From positions 1,426,001 to 1,490,000 of the forward strand of contig NZ_CP135052.1 of assembly GCF_029193595.2 (NCBI RefSeq): DNA of 64,000 nucleotides, given 5' to 3'. The notes under the pieces are model-generated. The model saw nothing but the letters and a program-made list of their open reading frames with translations, did no database searches and had not been told where the DNA came from. Every line of letters begins with the position of its first letter. The stretch's first letter is position 1. The translations under genes and the position numbers were made by a program. Positions 19,744 through 27,420 of the stretch are shown here, piece by piece. Source of the stretch: Providencia hangzhouensis (GTDB lineage: Bacteria; Pseudomonadota; Gammaproteobacteria; Enterobacterales; Enterobacteriaceae).

Positions 19744-21027
19744 ATGACAAATATGAGTCATGTGGATTCAATGACTGTAATAGGAACTCGATTACCTGTT
19801 GAGGATAATACCGCTTTATATTTTGGTGATGGATATTATGAAGGATATAATAGTTGTCTTGAAAGTTATAGACATGACGTTTCACCTGAATGGTATCACG
19901 CTCTAAATGATTTTATGGATTACATGTCATATTGTGAATACATGGCTACTCCTATAGATATTGAGTCTTTATTAGATAAAAATGGAAAGGTTGATTTATC
20001 ATCAAAAGAAAATATTGAGACTAAAAAGGAAATAATTAAAGAGCATATCGAGAAACAAAAATTATTTTTGGAAAAAGTTGAAGGATTTAATGAATGGAAG
20101 TTTTTAAATAATCCAGAGAAATACCCTTTTGTACAAGAGATAATGATATCTGGCAGATTAATCAGCAAAGAGTATAAAATCTCAGCTGAGCTAGATAGCT
20201 TTTTAATTGGGTATAATGAGAATACCTATCTAGACAGTTTGAATGACAATTATAAATATGGAGATGGAGATGAAGAGATACTTGATAAGTCGGCAAGAGA
20301 AAGTATTACTTCTGTTAAATATTTACATAGCAGATTAATTAATGCCATTGATGTTAATACAGAGAATTTGAATAAACTCAACTTTACTCAAAGTAGTATA
20401 TTTGCTATTCCGTCTCCGAATGTTCCTACATTACCTCATGGTGTTGGTTCAAACTCACAAGTAACACAAACAGCAGATAGCAGTATTGCAAAAGGTATCG
20501 AAAAGGCATTAGGTAATATTCGTGATGGCCTAGCGGAAACGTTTGATTGCTCTTTTGGTATGAGCTGCTCAAATGATTTAGATAAAGCAGCAAAAAATCC
20601 AAATGTTGGGAAACCTCATACTGGTGGCGACCAAATACCTGAGCAAGGGCGGACGGATACTGGCGGAGATCAAATACCTGAACATATAGATAATACGCAT
20701 ATAACCCCACTGCCTAATCAGATTACAGTAGAAGATATTGCCTATTTATCTGAAAACAAAAATAATATTAAAAATAAATGGCATCAGGGTAGTTTTAACT
20801 CTCCTGACGAATCATTACAGAAGCATTATGAAAAACATGGAAAAGAAGTTGGAGCGGGTAGTGTTGAGCAGTACAGAAACAAAGCTGAAGAATTTATCAA
20901 AAACTTAAAAGGTGCTAGAACAGTGAAAGTAAGAGGTGCGACTAATAATGTGACTCGTTATTATAAAAACGGGAAATATTTAGATAGAACATCCGAAGGA
21001 AAAATAATATCTTTTGGAAAACAATAA
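19744..21027 (+). CDS. Polymorphic toxin A (unassigned family)
   Basis: A 427-aa protein of a family I do not recognise by name. It has three parts. The N-terminal part starts with SMTVIGTRLP and is then polar and probably helical (residues 15-215). A conserved middle (about 215-290) runs from FAIPSPNVPTLPHGVG through LGNIRDGLAETFD to CSFGMSCSND (Cys269, Cys274). After HTGGDQIPEQ-type repeats, the tip (about 330-427) contains SLQKHYEKHGKEVG and ends NNVTRYYKNGKYLDRTSEG, a pattern seen in small RNase-like toxin tips of polymorphic toxins. No signal peptide, membrane segment, PAAR or Rhs repeat is visible. AAGGAA lies nine bases before the ATG. Nuclease activity is inference. Confidence 0.7.
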   Translation: MTNMSHVDSMTVIGTRLPVEDNTALYFGDGYYEGYNSCLESYRHDVSPEWYHALNDFMDYMSYCEYMATPIDIESLLDKNGKVDLSSKENIETKKEIIKEHIEKQKLFLEKVEGFNEWKFLNNPEKYPFVQEIMISGRLISKEYKISAELDSFLIGYNENTYLDSLNDNYKYGDGDEEILDKSARESITSVKYLHSRLINAIDVNTENLNKLNFTQSSIFAIPSPNVPTLPHGVGSNSQVTQTADSSIAKGIEKALGNIRDGLAETFDCSFGMSCSNDLDKAAKNPNVGKPHTGGDQIPEQGRTDTGGDQIPEHIDNTHITPLPNQITVEDIAYLSENKNNIKNKWHQGSFNSPDESLQKHYEKHGKEVGAGSVEQYRNKAEEFIKNLKGARTVKVRGATNNVTRYYKNGKYLDRTSEGKIISFGKQ

Positions 21028-21043
21028 TATAGAGGGATATGTT

Positions 21044-21367
21044 ATGTGGCATGATTTAAATATTACAAAAGTGAGCTGTATAGAGAAAACAGTTGCTGAA
21101 TTCACAGTTACTATGATCCCTATTTTGCCTTATGCCAAAATGAAGATAAAAATTTATGAAGATCAGTCGGGTTTTTTTACAGGTATGACGGATTTAGCAA
21201 TAAAAAGAAAATTTGATGGTTGCCCCGAGTGCGCCATTGGACGTGGAAGTACCATTGAAAAAGCGTTAGAAGATACTATCCTCTATTTTAAAGAAATGTT
21301 GAGTCAAGATGGTTTTACTGAATTAACCGAAGATGATATTAGCTATACAGAGTGGTCTGATTTTTAA
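21044..21367 (+). CDS. Putative immunity protein for toxin A
   Basis: A 107-aa small acidic protein starting MWHDLNITKV, 16 bases after the toxin A stop. The frame opens at 21014, overlapping the toxin gene, but the ATG at 21044 has AGAGGG seven bases upstream and is preferred. No signal peptide or membrane segment. Position, size and acidity are those of a cognate immunity protein that binds the toxin tip in the cytoplasm; the family is not recognised. Confidence 0.65.
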   Translation: MWHDLNITKVSCIEKTVAEFTVTMIPILPYAKMKIKIYEDQSGFFTGMTDLAIKRKFDGCPECAIGRGSTIEKALEDTILYFKEMLSQDGFTELTEDDISYTEWSDF

Positions 21368-21376
21368 AAGTTTAAA

Positions 21377-21399
21377 GATCCCAGTTCGGTACTGGGATC
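21377..21399 (+). terminator. Hairpin after immunity gene A
   Basis: GATCCCAGT / ACTGGGATC, a 9-bp perfect stem with a TCGGT loop, 9 bases after the immunity gene stop. There is no T tail, so termination is possible but unproven. Confidence 0.6.
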
Positions 21400-21413
21400 T
21401 CTGCTAACAATTT

Positions 21414-21489
21414 TACTCATCCTCAGCTAACTGGATGATTAGCTGTCCGGTTTGGCTCGTGAGGGGTAGTGGCTACCTTAGGCAATATT
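21414..21489 (+). repeat. Structured intercassette repeat, copy 1
   Basis: An approximately 75-base element: ACTC, then CCTCAGCTAACTGGATGATT, then AGCTGTCCGG ... GTGAGG and GTGGCTACCTTAGG. Inner (AGCTAA / TTAGCT) and outer (CCTC / GAGG) complementary segments suggest a hairpin. The last bases (TACCTTAGGCAATATTCG) resemble toxin-coding DNA for TLGNIR and then switch to the lpd sequence. Confidence 0.65.
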
Positions 21490-21584
21490 CGGTATGGCTG
21501 CTGAGATTTACGAAGGTAGCATTACTGATTTACCAAACGCAAAAGCGAATTGAAGCCAATGTGGAAACACGTTGGCTTTTTTTG
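21490..21584 (+). repeat. Duplicated lpd 3' fragment with terminator, copy 1 (internally deleted)
   Basis: Bases 21490-21548 repeat the last coding part of lpd (GMAAEIYEGSITDLPNAKA) with few changes. The copy then jumps to the lpd terminator (21553-21578, AAGCCAATGTG / CACGTTGGCTT, T run). The missing piece lies between two AAAGCGAA direct repeats present in the intact lpd tail, so the deletion probably arose by recombination between them. Confidence 0.85.
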
Positions 21585-21780
21585 TTTTTGTGAATATAAA
21601 CAATTAGTCACATGTTTCTGTTCTATTATTTATTAAAATCGATATTAATCATTTTATAAGTAATACGCTTTTAATTTTAAATGGCCGAATGTTTATTAAT
21701 GATAACGGTTAGTTGACTATAAAAATATTAAATTCTAATTTCTTTATTCTATTTTTTATAACTAATAAGGAAGTTAGTTT

Positions 21781-23130
21781 ATGGATGGTGTGACAGACCT
21801 AGGTACAATAACTGTATGGGGAACTCGATTACCTGTTGATAATAATACCGCTTTATATTTCGGTGATGGATATTATGAAGGATATAACAGTTATCTTGAA
21901 AGTTATAGACATGATATTTCACCTGAATGGTATCATTCCCTAAATGATTTTATGGATTACATGTCATATTGTGAATACATGGTTACTCCCATAGATATTG
22001 AGCCTTTATTAGACAAAAATGGAAAGGTTGATTTATCATCAAAAGAAAATATTGAAACAAAAAAGGGAATAATTAAAGAGCATATCGAGAAACAAAAATT
22101 ATTTTTGGAAGAAGTTGAAGGATTTAATGAATGGAAATTTTTAAATAATCCAGAGAAATATCCTTTTGAACAAGAAATAATAATATCAGGCAGATTAATC
22201 AGAAAAGAGTATAAAACCTCAGCTGAGCTAGATAGCTTTTTAGTTGGATATAATGAGAATACCTATCTAGACAGTTTGAATGACAATTATAAATATGGAG
22301 ATGGAGATGAAGAGATACTTGATAAGTCGGCAAGAGAAAGTATTGTTTCTGTTAAATATCTACATAGCAGATTAATTAATGCCATTGATGTTAATACAGA
22401 GAATTTGAATAAACTCAACTTTACTCAAAGTAGCATGTTTGCTATTCCCTCTCCGAATGTTCCTACATTACCTCATGGTGTTGGTTTAAATACGCAAGTC
22501 ACACAAACGGCAAATAGCAACATTGCAAAAGGTATCGAAAATGCCTTAGGTAATATTCGTGATGGCCTAGCGGAAACGTTTGATTGCTCTTTTGGCATGA
22601 GTTGCTCAAATGATATAGATAAAGCAGCAAATAATTCAAATGTTGAGAAATTTCATACTGGTGGCGACCAAATACCTGAGCAAGGCCGGACGGATACAAG
22701 CGGAAACCAAATACCCGAACAAGGAAAAATTGATACGGGTGGAAACCAGCTTCCAGAACCGATCGAAAAACTGCCTGGAACATCTATTCCTGATACTCTA
22801 TCTTTAGATAACCTCGCCTATTTAAACAAGATTACACAAGGTGAACATGCGGGAATCAGAAATAAAGAGGGGCGTCCAGTCAGTTCAGTCATTAATGATG
22901 TTCAAAAATCGAGGCCTTCAGATATCTTAATACAAGATGATGGTCGTTGGGTTGTAAAAGGTAATGACGGAAGAATACATCTAATTGAGCCTGATGGAGA
23001 AGTGGTCTCGTCATTTAAAAATAGTGATAAAAATACGGCTCAACGTACTAGAGATGGGCGATGGAATAGACCTAGTAATGAAAAACTAGATGAATTTAAA
23101 GAAAAATTTTCTGATTATGTGAGGTGGTAG
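21781..23130 (+). CDS. Polymorphic toxin B (unassigned family)
   Basis: A 449-aa toxin-like protein starting MDGVTDLGTITVWGTRLP. From there to about residue 300 it is nearly identical to toxin A, including the CSFGMSCSND junction (Cys269, Cys274), so the two genes are recent duplicates. It then has three HTGGDQIPEQ-like linker repeats and an unrelated tip (about 335-449) containing SLDNLAYLNK, SVINDVQKSRPSDILIQDDG, GRIHLIEPDGEVV and FSDYVRW. I do not recognise the tip family. AAGGAAG lies seven bases before the ATG. An immunity gene begins 2 bases after the stop. Confidence 0.7.
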   Translation: MDGVTDLGTITVWGTRLPVDNNTALYFGDGYYEGYNSYLESYRHDISPEWYHSLNDFMDYMSYCEYMVTPIDIEPLLDKNGKVDLSSKENIETKKGIIKEHIEKQKLFLEEVEGFNEWKFLNNPEKYPFEQEIIISGRLIRKEYKTSAELDSFLVGYNENTYLDSLNDNYKYGDGDEEILDKSARESIVSVKYLHSRLINAIDVNTENLNKLNFTQSSMFAIPSPNVPTLPHGVGLNTQVTQTANSNIAKGIENALGNIRDGLAETFDCSFGMSCSNDIDKAANNSNVEKFHTGGDQIPEQGRTDTSGNQIPEQGKIDTGGNQLPEPIEKLPGTSIPDTLSLDNLAYLNKITQGEHAGIRNKEGRPVSSVINDVQKSRPSDILIQDDGRWVVKGNDGRIHLIEPDGEVVSSFKNSDKNTAQRTRDGRWNRPSNEKLDEFKEKFSDYVRW

Positions 23131-23131
23131 G

Positions 23132-23386
23132 ATGGATACATTAAAAATTAATTACATACCAGAAGCGGATGTAACTTTATTTGATATTCGTTTATCTGAA
23201 TCGGAAATTGTAATTTATACAGATTGCTTAAATTACGTTTTAACTCATTTATCTGATGAGCAAATATATGAAAAAACGGAATGTTCAAATAAACAAGAGT
23301 TATCACATTACTTGACAGATCTAAAAAATTTAATGAAATCAATGGAACATAGAAGATACCTTCCTAATAGGTACAAAAATCTATAA
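23132..23386 (+). CDS. Putative immunity protein for toxin B
   Basis: An 84-aa soluble protein starting MDTLKINYIP, one base after the toxin B stop, with its ribosome binding site (GAGGTGG/TAGG) inside the toxin's last codons. Such tight coupling is typical of toxin-immunity pairs. Family not recognised. Confidence 0.65.
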   Translation: MDTLKINYIPEADVTLFDIRLSESEIVIYTDCLNYVLTHLSDEQIYEKTECSNKQELSHYLTDLKNLMKSMEHRRYLPNRYKNL

Positions 23387-23394
23387 AAAATAAT

Positions 23395-23426
23395 GGCATA
23401 GTGGCTATTTAAAGAGCCACTATGCC
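23395..23426 (+). terminator. 12-bp perfect hairpin after immunity gene B
   Basis: GGCATAGTGGCT (23395-23406) pairs perfectly with 23415-23426 around ATTTAAAG. No T run follows; it closes the toxin B/immunity pair. Confidence 0.6.
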
Positions 23427-23447
23427 AACAAATTTTAGTCTCTTACC

Positions 23448-23525
23448 TCAATCATTTTACTCGCTCTCAGCCAACCGGATGATCAACTGTCCGGCTTGGC
23501 GAGTGAGAGTATGTGGTTACTCACC
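23448..23525 (+). repeat. Structured intercassette repeat, copy 2 (diverged)
   Basis: Shares TTTTACTCGCTCTCAGCCAA, the GGATGATCAACTGTCCGG core and a GTGGTTACTCACCTTA end with the other copies. Here the outer stem is ACTCGC / GCGAGT and the inner one CCGGA / TCCGG. The bases differ from copy 4 while pairing is kept, which points to a conserved structure. Confidence 0.55.
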
Positions 23526-23565
23526 TTAAACCCAAACTCACTCAATCACTTGCCGCTTAACGTGA

Positions 23566-23931
23566 GTTGTGGGCTGGGGTTTGGTTTACCTCGGTTGGGG
23601 GGAACCCATTGTATACTTTCTGGTTTTGACCACTGCTTCTTTAGCCGTCAGTGTTTTTACACTACAATCGTGCTTATTCTCAGCTGTGAGAGCATGGGAC
23701 AAACATGTAACTAGGCCCGATGGCGTTTTTGAACCCTTAAATGATAATCCAGCACAAAAAAATGCTGCTGCCGAGAATTTCATCCGAGAAATCTTTAAAG
23801 ATCCTAAAGTAGTTCGAAACGATTTAGGTGGTGGTGCATTTGAATATCGTTTGCCTAGTGAAAAAGGCGTTAGATATAATGCGGATGGCTCATTTAATAC
23901 TGTGTTAGACCCAAAGAAGGCAATAAAATGA
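23566..23931 (+). pseudogene. Orphan toxin tip C' with a hydrophobic lead
   Basis: An open frame of about 120 codons with no clear start; the first usable codon is a GTG at 23569, soon after an in-frame stop. Residues 1-40 include a hydrophobic stretch (EPIVYFLVLTTASLAVSVF), followed by DKHVTRPDGVFEPLND and a tip ending GGAFEYRLPSEKGVRYNADG. The end resembles the PDGRxxRYxxDG pattern of other tips. It lacks the N-terminal and CSFGMSC parts, so it looks like a displaced C-terminal module, possibly from another parent toxin. Its stop overlaps an immunity-type gene. Confidence 0.55.
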
Positions 23932-24164
23932 AAGATAATAAATTAGAACTATTTTTTTCAAGTCCAATGGAATATGAGAATCTAACGTTAGAGGTTCAAT
24001 TAAATTGGGAGCGGGTTGCAGAAATTAATCAAGATAAAGGTGTAGATAATTTAGAAATTGAACTATTTGGTTCAGATTTATCCCACGGTTTTACAGCTAA
24101 AATGCCTTTAGATGATCTAATTTCAATATTGATTGAAGCCAGAGATACATTAAAGAAACAATGA
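23928..24164 (+). CDS. Putative immunity protein for orphan tip C'
   Basis: A 78-aa soluble protein starting MKDNKLELFFSS, overlapping the orphan tip stop by ATGA, which implies coupled translation. It contains LEIELFGSDLSHGFTAKMPL and ends in a helix (LISILIEARDTLKKQ). Keeping an immunity gene beside a truncated tip would protect against kin still delivering that toxin. Family not recognised. Confidence 0.6.
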   Translation: MKDNKLELFFSSPMEYENLTLEVQLNWERVAEINQDKGVDNLEIELFGSDLSHGFTAKMPLDDLISILIEARDTLKKQ

Positions 24165-24221
24165 ATTTTTACTGAATGAGTAAAAATCCTTGCTCTACAC
24201 AGGGATCTGAATTAACGGTCT

Positions 24222-24297
24222 TACTCGCTGTCAGCTAATGGGATGATTAGCTGTCCGGTTTGGCTCGTGAGGGGGAGTGGCTACCTTAGGGAATATT
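24222..24297 (+). repeat. Structured intercassette repeat, copy 3
   Basis: Nearly identical to copy 1: TTACTCGCTGTCAGCTAATG, GGATGATTAGCTGTCCGG, TGGCTCGTGAGGG and GAGTGGCTACCTTAGGGAAT. It has the same switch from toxin-like to lpd sequence at AATATTCGG, so copies 1 and 3 derive from one junction event that was later duplicated. Confidence 0.65.
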
Positions 24298-24465
24298 CGG
24301 TATGGCTGCTGAGATTTACGAAGGTAGCATTACTGATTTACCAAACGCAAAAGCGAAAAAGAAAAAATAATTTTCTTTAATCGCATAGATAAATAGTATC
24401 TCTAGTATGCTGTTTATCACTAAAGCGAATTGAAGCCAATGTGGAAACTCATTGGCTTTTTTTGT
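24298..24465 (+). repeat. Duplicated lpd 3' fragment with terminator, copy 2
   Basis: Bases 24298-24370 repeat the lpd 3' end through its TAA stop, then the intervening hairpin and the terminator (24433-24441 / 24450-24458, AAGCCAATG / CATTGGCTT, T run). Scattered base changes from the resident lpd (for example GAGATT for GAAATT, and CTCATTGG for CACGTTGG) suggest the copy came from a diverged strain or is old. It is longer than copy 1. Confidence 0.88.
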
Positions 24466-24660
24466 TTTTGTGAATATAAACAATTAGTCACATGTTTCTG
24501 TTCTATTATTGATTAAAATAGATATTAATCATTTTATAAGTAATACGCTTTTAATTTTAAATGGTCGAATCTTTATTAATGATAACGGTTAGTTGACTAT
24601 AAAAATATTAAATTCTAATTTCTTTATTCTGTTTTTTATAACTAATAAGGAAGTTAGTTT

Positions 24661-26019
24661 ATGGATGGTGTGACAGACCTAGGTACAATAACGGTATGGG
24701 GAAGTAACCCTAGACCGCATTTCAATGATTGTTTTAATAATTATGATAATGCTCATGAAGATATTGATTTAACTGGGAGGTATGAAAAATTAAAAAGTAT
24801 TTTACATGAAAATCTTTATGATAATATAAAACTAGCTGATATCCATGATGATGTTAATAATCACAAAATCGATGCTTTTCAAGATTATTCTACTACAATT
24901 AAAAATGATTTAAAATCTAAACAAATATCAATTGAAAATAATTTAATTACCTTAAGAAAGGATATTGCGGAGATTGAAAAATCGCCTGGCTGGAAATTTA
25001 TCATTGATCCACAAAAATATCCTTGTACATACAAATGGCATTTTCAATCTTCAGACTCCTCAAATTTAAAAATTTCAGCAATCTTTAAATTTCGCACAAT
25101 TGAAGATAGGGACAGGCTCCTCGCAGAGGATTTTGACGATAATATACCCGGTATACCGAGATTTCCTTTTGATAATATAGATCTATATATAGATGCGGTT
25201 AATAAGCGAGCTGACCGTGATGCTAGAAATCAATTGCTCGAAATTAAGAGACAACATAAAAGTATCACGGATAAAATTCAGTTTAATTTAAATGAATTAA
25301 ATAAGCTGAAAATAGCCCAAAGTAGTGTATTTGCCGTTCCCACACCGAATGTTCCTACATTATCTCATGGCGTTGGTTTAAATACGCAAGCTACACAAAC
25401 GGCAAACAGCAACATAGTCAAAGGTGTCGAAAATACCTTAGGTAATATTCGCGATGGCCTAGCTGAAACGTTTGATTGCTCTTTTGGCATGAGTTGCTCA
25501 AATGATATAGATAAAGCAGCAAAAAATCCAAATATGGGAATGGAGTTATCTAATTCAGAAAAAGCAAAATTAGGTGGTAGTACTTCTGGTACACCGGATG
25601 GTTGGGAGCCAGAGGATGAGGAACATGCTCGCCATAAGGAACAGCAACAAAAGAATTTTGAAGAATTAGCGAGGGTTTATGATAAAGACTCGCCTTCTCA
25701 GACTATAACTATTGACGGTCAAACAATTAAACAAGGTGTAGGAGGAAATCGTTATTCAACGAGGATTTATGATAGTCAAAACTTAACAGACCAACAGATA
25801 TATAATTATGCTGAACAATTAGCTGCTCAACCCCTAACTAAGGTAAAAGATGGTATTTATACTGCCAAACTAACTGATGGTACAATGATAACCCTTAGGA
25901 GCGTATCTAGCTCGGCAGAACAAACAGGTGCTCGCTGGACAGTCCAAATAAGAAATAATCCAACTTTACGCCAAGTAGAGAACGGTCTTGGAAGAAACGC
26001 AGAGATCAAGTTTAGGTAA
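24661..26019 (+). CDS. Polymorphic toxin C (unassigned family)
   Basis: A 452-aa protein that shares its first 14 residues (MDGVTDLGTITVWG) with toxin B. It then has a different helical N-terminal domain (residues 15-220) before rejoining the common middle (PTPNVPTLSHGVG, LGNIRDGLAETFD, CSFGMSCSND; Cys273, Cys278). The linker reads MELSNSEKAKLGGSTSGTPD; the tip (about 330-452) includes TITIDGQTIKQGVGGNRYST, YDSQNLTDQQIYNYAEQLAA and RNNPTLRQVENGL. The tip is not recognised. A DUF596 gene follows after 8 bases. A changed N-terminal domain with a constant junction suggests a modular family. Confidence 0.7.
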   Translation: MDGVTDLGTITVWGSNPRPHFNDCFNNYDNAHEDIDLTGRYEKLKSILHENLYDNIKLADIHDDVNNHKIDAFQDYSTTIKNDLKSKQISIENNLITLRKDIAEIEKSPGWKFIIDPQKYPCTYKWHFQSSDSSNLKISAIFKFRTIEDRDRLLAEDFDDNIPGIPRFPFDNIDLYIDAVNKRADRDARNQLLEIKRQHKSITDKIQFNLNELNKLKIAQSSVFAVPTPNVPTLSHGVGLNTQATQTANSNIVKGVENTLGNIRDGLAETFDCSFGMSCSNDIDKAAKNPNMGMELSNSEKAKLGGSTSGTPDGWEPEDEEHARHKEQQQKNFEELARVYDKDSPSQTITIDGQTIKQGVGGNRYSTRIYDSQNLTDQQIYNYAEQLAAQPLTKVKDGIYTAKLTDGTMITLRSVSSSAEQTGARWTVQIRNNPTLRQVENGLGRNAEIKFR

Positions 26020-26027
26020 TAAATAAG

Positions 26028-26393
26028 ATGATATCAAATATTGAATATAAAACTATTGCTGAATACGCTGAAACCCAAGCCCTTGATGGGTTATGGGCGT
26101 ATCTCACGCCAGATATGCTTCCTTCGCTCCATGCTATGTATGATAATTTTCCTTTTCAGGAAAGGAAAAAAATATTTTTTTGGTTCTTAGACAAGTTACT
26201 ACGTGATGGAAAGTTAAAATTAGCTAAGTATGGTAAATTTTTAAGTGGTTCAATAGATGAACAATTACAGTGCTTCTATACTGCATTTCCAGAAACAGAA
26301 GAGCAATTAATTGATCAGTTTTGGTTTTTTGATGAAGAATGCCCTGGCGGAGCCGTTTGGATACTTAAAGATGGGACAGTAGAATGGACGTAG
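26028..26393 (+). CDS. DUF596-family protein, probable immunity protein for toxin C
   Basis: A 121-aa protein with the DUF596 pattern: FFWFLDKLLRDGKLKLAKYG, KFLSGSIDEQLQCF, FFDEECPGGAVWILKDG and a terminal W-T. DUF596 members are small proteins often found beside polymorphic toxin genes. It begins 8 bases after toxin C, so it is the likely cognate immunity. A related gene lies at 26584. Confidence 0.7.
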   Translation: MISNIEYKTIAEYAETQALDGLWAYLTPDMLPSLHAMYDNFPFQERKKIFFWFLDKLLRDGKLKLAKYGKFLSGSIDEQLQCFYTAFPETEEQLIDQFWFFDEECPGGAVWILKDGTVEWT

Positions 26394-26417
26394 AACCATC
26401 AAGGGCAGATTCTATCT

Positions 26418-26549
26418 ATGGAATGTTTAATTCCAGAACGGCTCCAAGCGAGCATTGATGAGTTAATACAGAAAAGCATCACCGTAATTTCACAAAGTGA
26501 AACCTTTGGGCGGCTGGTTGATAGAGAAATTAAAGTCGTGGAAGGCTAG
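26418..26549 (+). pseudogene. 3' fragment of a DUF3969-type gene
   Basis: A 43-codon frame (MECLIPERLQASIDELIQKS, then VISQSETFGRLVDREIKVVEG) corresponds to the C-terminal third of the complete gene at 28381-28728. The 5' two-thirds are missing, so this is a remnant of a second immunity-type gene left by rearrangement. Confidence 0.75.
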
Positions 26550-26583
26550 TTTTGAGGCTGCAATTAACAGGTTATCCTCTAAT

Positions 26584-26946
26584 ATGGAAAAAGTTGTGCA
26601 TTTTGATGAAATTATTAGTGATGCAAAAGGGCTATGGCTATCAGGGTTGTTTGGTTCAATCGTTGGTTGGAATCCAAACAAATCTTTCTATGAACATAGG
26701 ATTATATTTTTCTCTATGATAAAAGCGTTATTAGATGAGCAAGTAATTAAATTTTGTTCTCCAGATGACCCTTTAGGTAGAGTTGTTCCGTATTGGAATG
26801 CTAATAGTCAAGAAATTGTTAATTATCTTGAACAGCACTGGCCTGAAAATGCTAAAGCAAAAGATGATGACGACTTGAACTTCTATTTTTATGAAATGCC
26901 AGCGATTTTATGGAAAGATGAATCTGGAAAATATATGGGATCCTAA
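26584..26946 (+). CDS. Second DUF596-family protein (orphan immunity)
   Basis: A 120-aa protein with a DUF596-like pattern: IIFFSMIKALLDEQVIKFCS, QEIVNYLEQHWPENAKAKDD, then FYFYEMPAILWKDESGKYMGS. I choose the ATG at 26584 because the family starts there; the frame also opens at 26497, within the preceding remnant. No good ribosome binding site is visible, and no toxin tip precedes it, so it looks like an orphan immunity gene. Confidence 0.55.
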   Translation: MEKVVHFDEIISDAKGLWLSGLFGSIVGWNPNKSFYEHRIIFFSMIKALLDEQVIKFCSPDDPLGRVVPYWNANSQEIVNYLEQHWPENAKAKDDDDLNFYFYEMPAILWKDESGKYMGS

Positions 26947-27062
26947 ATTTTCTATCTGAGCTGGTTTAAGTTCGTTCCTCTCATATACAAAGAATTGCTT
27001 AATTATCCAGATAATCAACTGCCTGTAAGGCATCTTTAATTTATTTAAACTGAATAGCCACC

Positions 27063-27406
27063 GACTTGATAGACACCTTTAAGTTAGACGATATAGCTCT
27101 TCTTTCAGAAAAACCACAGGTACCTAAACCGGGAATTAGTGGTAAAGAAGGAGCTAAAGATGTACCTAGTTGGGCTAAAGGAGAAAAACTATTAGTGGGT
27201 GAAAATGGCAATAAATTTGCCGAAAGGTTACTAGATGCTAAATACGGAAAAGGTAATTCATTGGAATTTATTCAAGTTTTGAACTTGCTCAAAAGGCTCA
27301 AGACAAGGTATCTAATCAACCTGGATTCATAGATTACCCTGATGGGTTTAGTATTAGTGAAGAAGTTCTAGATAGAGATGGTTGGGTTGATGGTTTTGTA
27401 GTTTAA
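27063..27406 (+). pseudogene. Toxin tip fused by deletion to an immunity-gene end
   Basis: The left part (27066 to about 27255) encodes LDDIALLSEKPQVPKPG, SGKEGAKDVPSWAKGEK and GNKFAERLLDAKYGKGN, a known polymorphic-toxin tip pattern. From about 27257, in the +1 frame, the DNA encodes GIYSSFELAQKAQDK, NQPGFIDYPDGFSISEE and DRDGWVDGFVV before a stop at 27404. That resembles the DUF7336-type immunity proteins that accompany such tips. The end of the toxin and the start of the immunity gene are missing, so one deletion probably joined the two. Confidence 0.6.
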
Positions 27407-27420
27407 AGTAATTAAAGAGA

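Larger units (their letters stand above)
21368..21780. other. Intercassette region 1
   Basis: Contains, in order, a perfect hairpin (21377-21399), a structured repeat element (to about 21489), a duplicated lpd 3' fragment with terminator (21490-21584), and about 195 bases of AT-rich promoter region nearly identical to 24465-24660. TTGACT at 21713-21718 is a candidate -35 box with TAATTT 17 bases later. AAGGAAG precedes toxin gene B. Confidence 0.7.
24165..24660. other. Intercassette region 2
   Basis: Contains a degenerate hairpin (ATCCTTG ... CAGGGAT near 24187-24206), structured repeat copy 3, a full lpd 3' copy with terminator, and about 195 bases almost identical to the upstream region of toxin gene B, including TTGACT near 24593. 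AAGGAAG precedes toxin gene C. Confidence 0.7.

Noticed and set aside
20426..20710. Antisense frames inside toxin genes A and B (also 22499-22783)
   Set aside because: Both mirror the conserved toxin junction and linker repeats; their resemblance to each other reflects the toxin duplication.
23496..23714. A 72-codon frame overlapping repeat copy 2
   Set aside because: It overlaps the orphan tip in another frame, lacks a ribosome binding site and shows no family signature.
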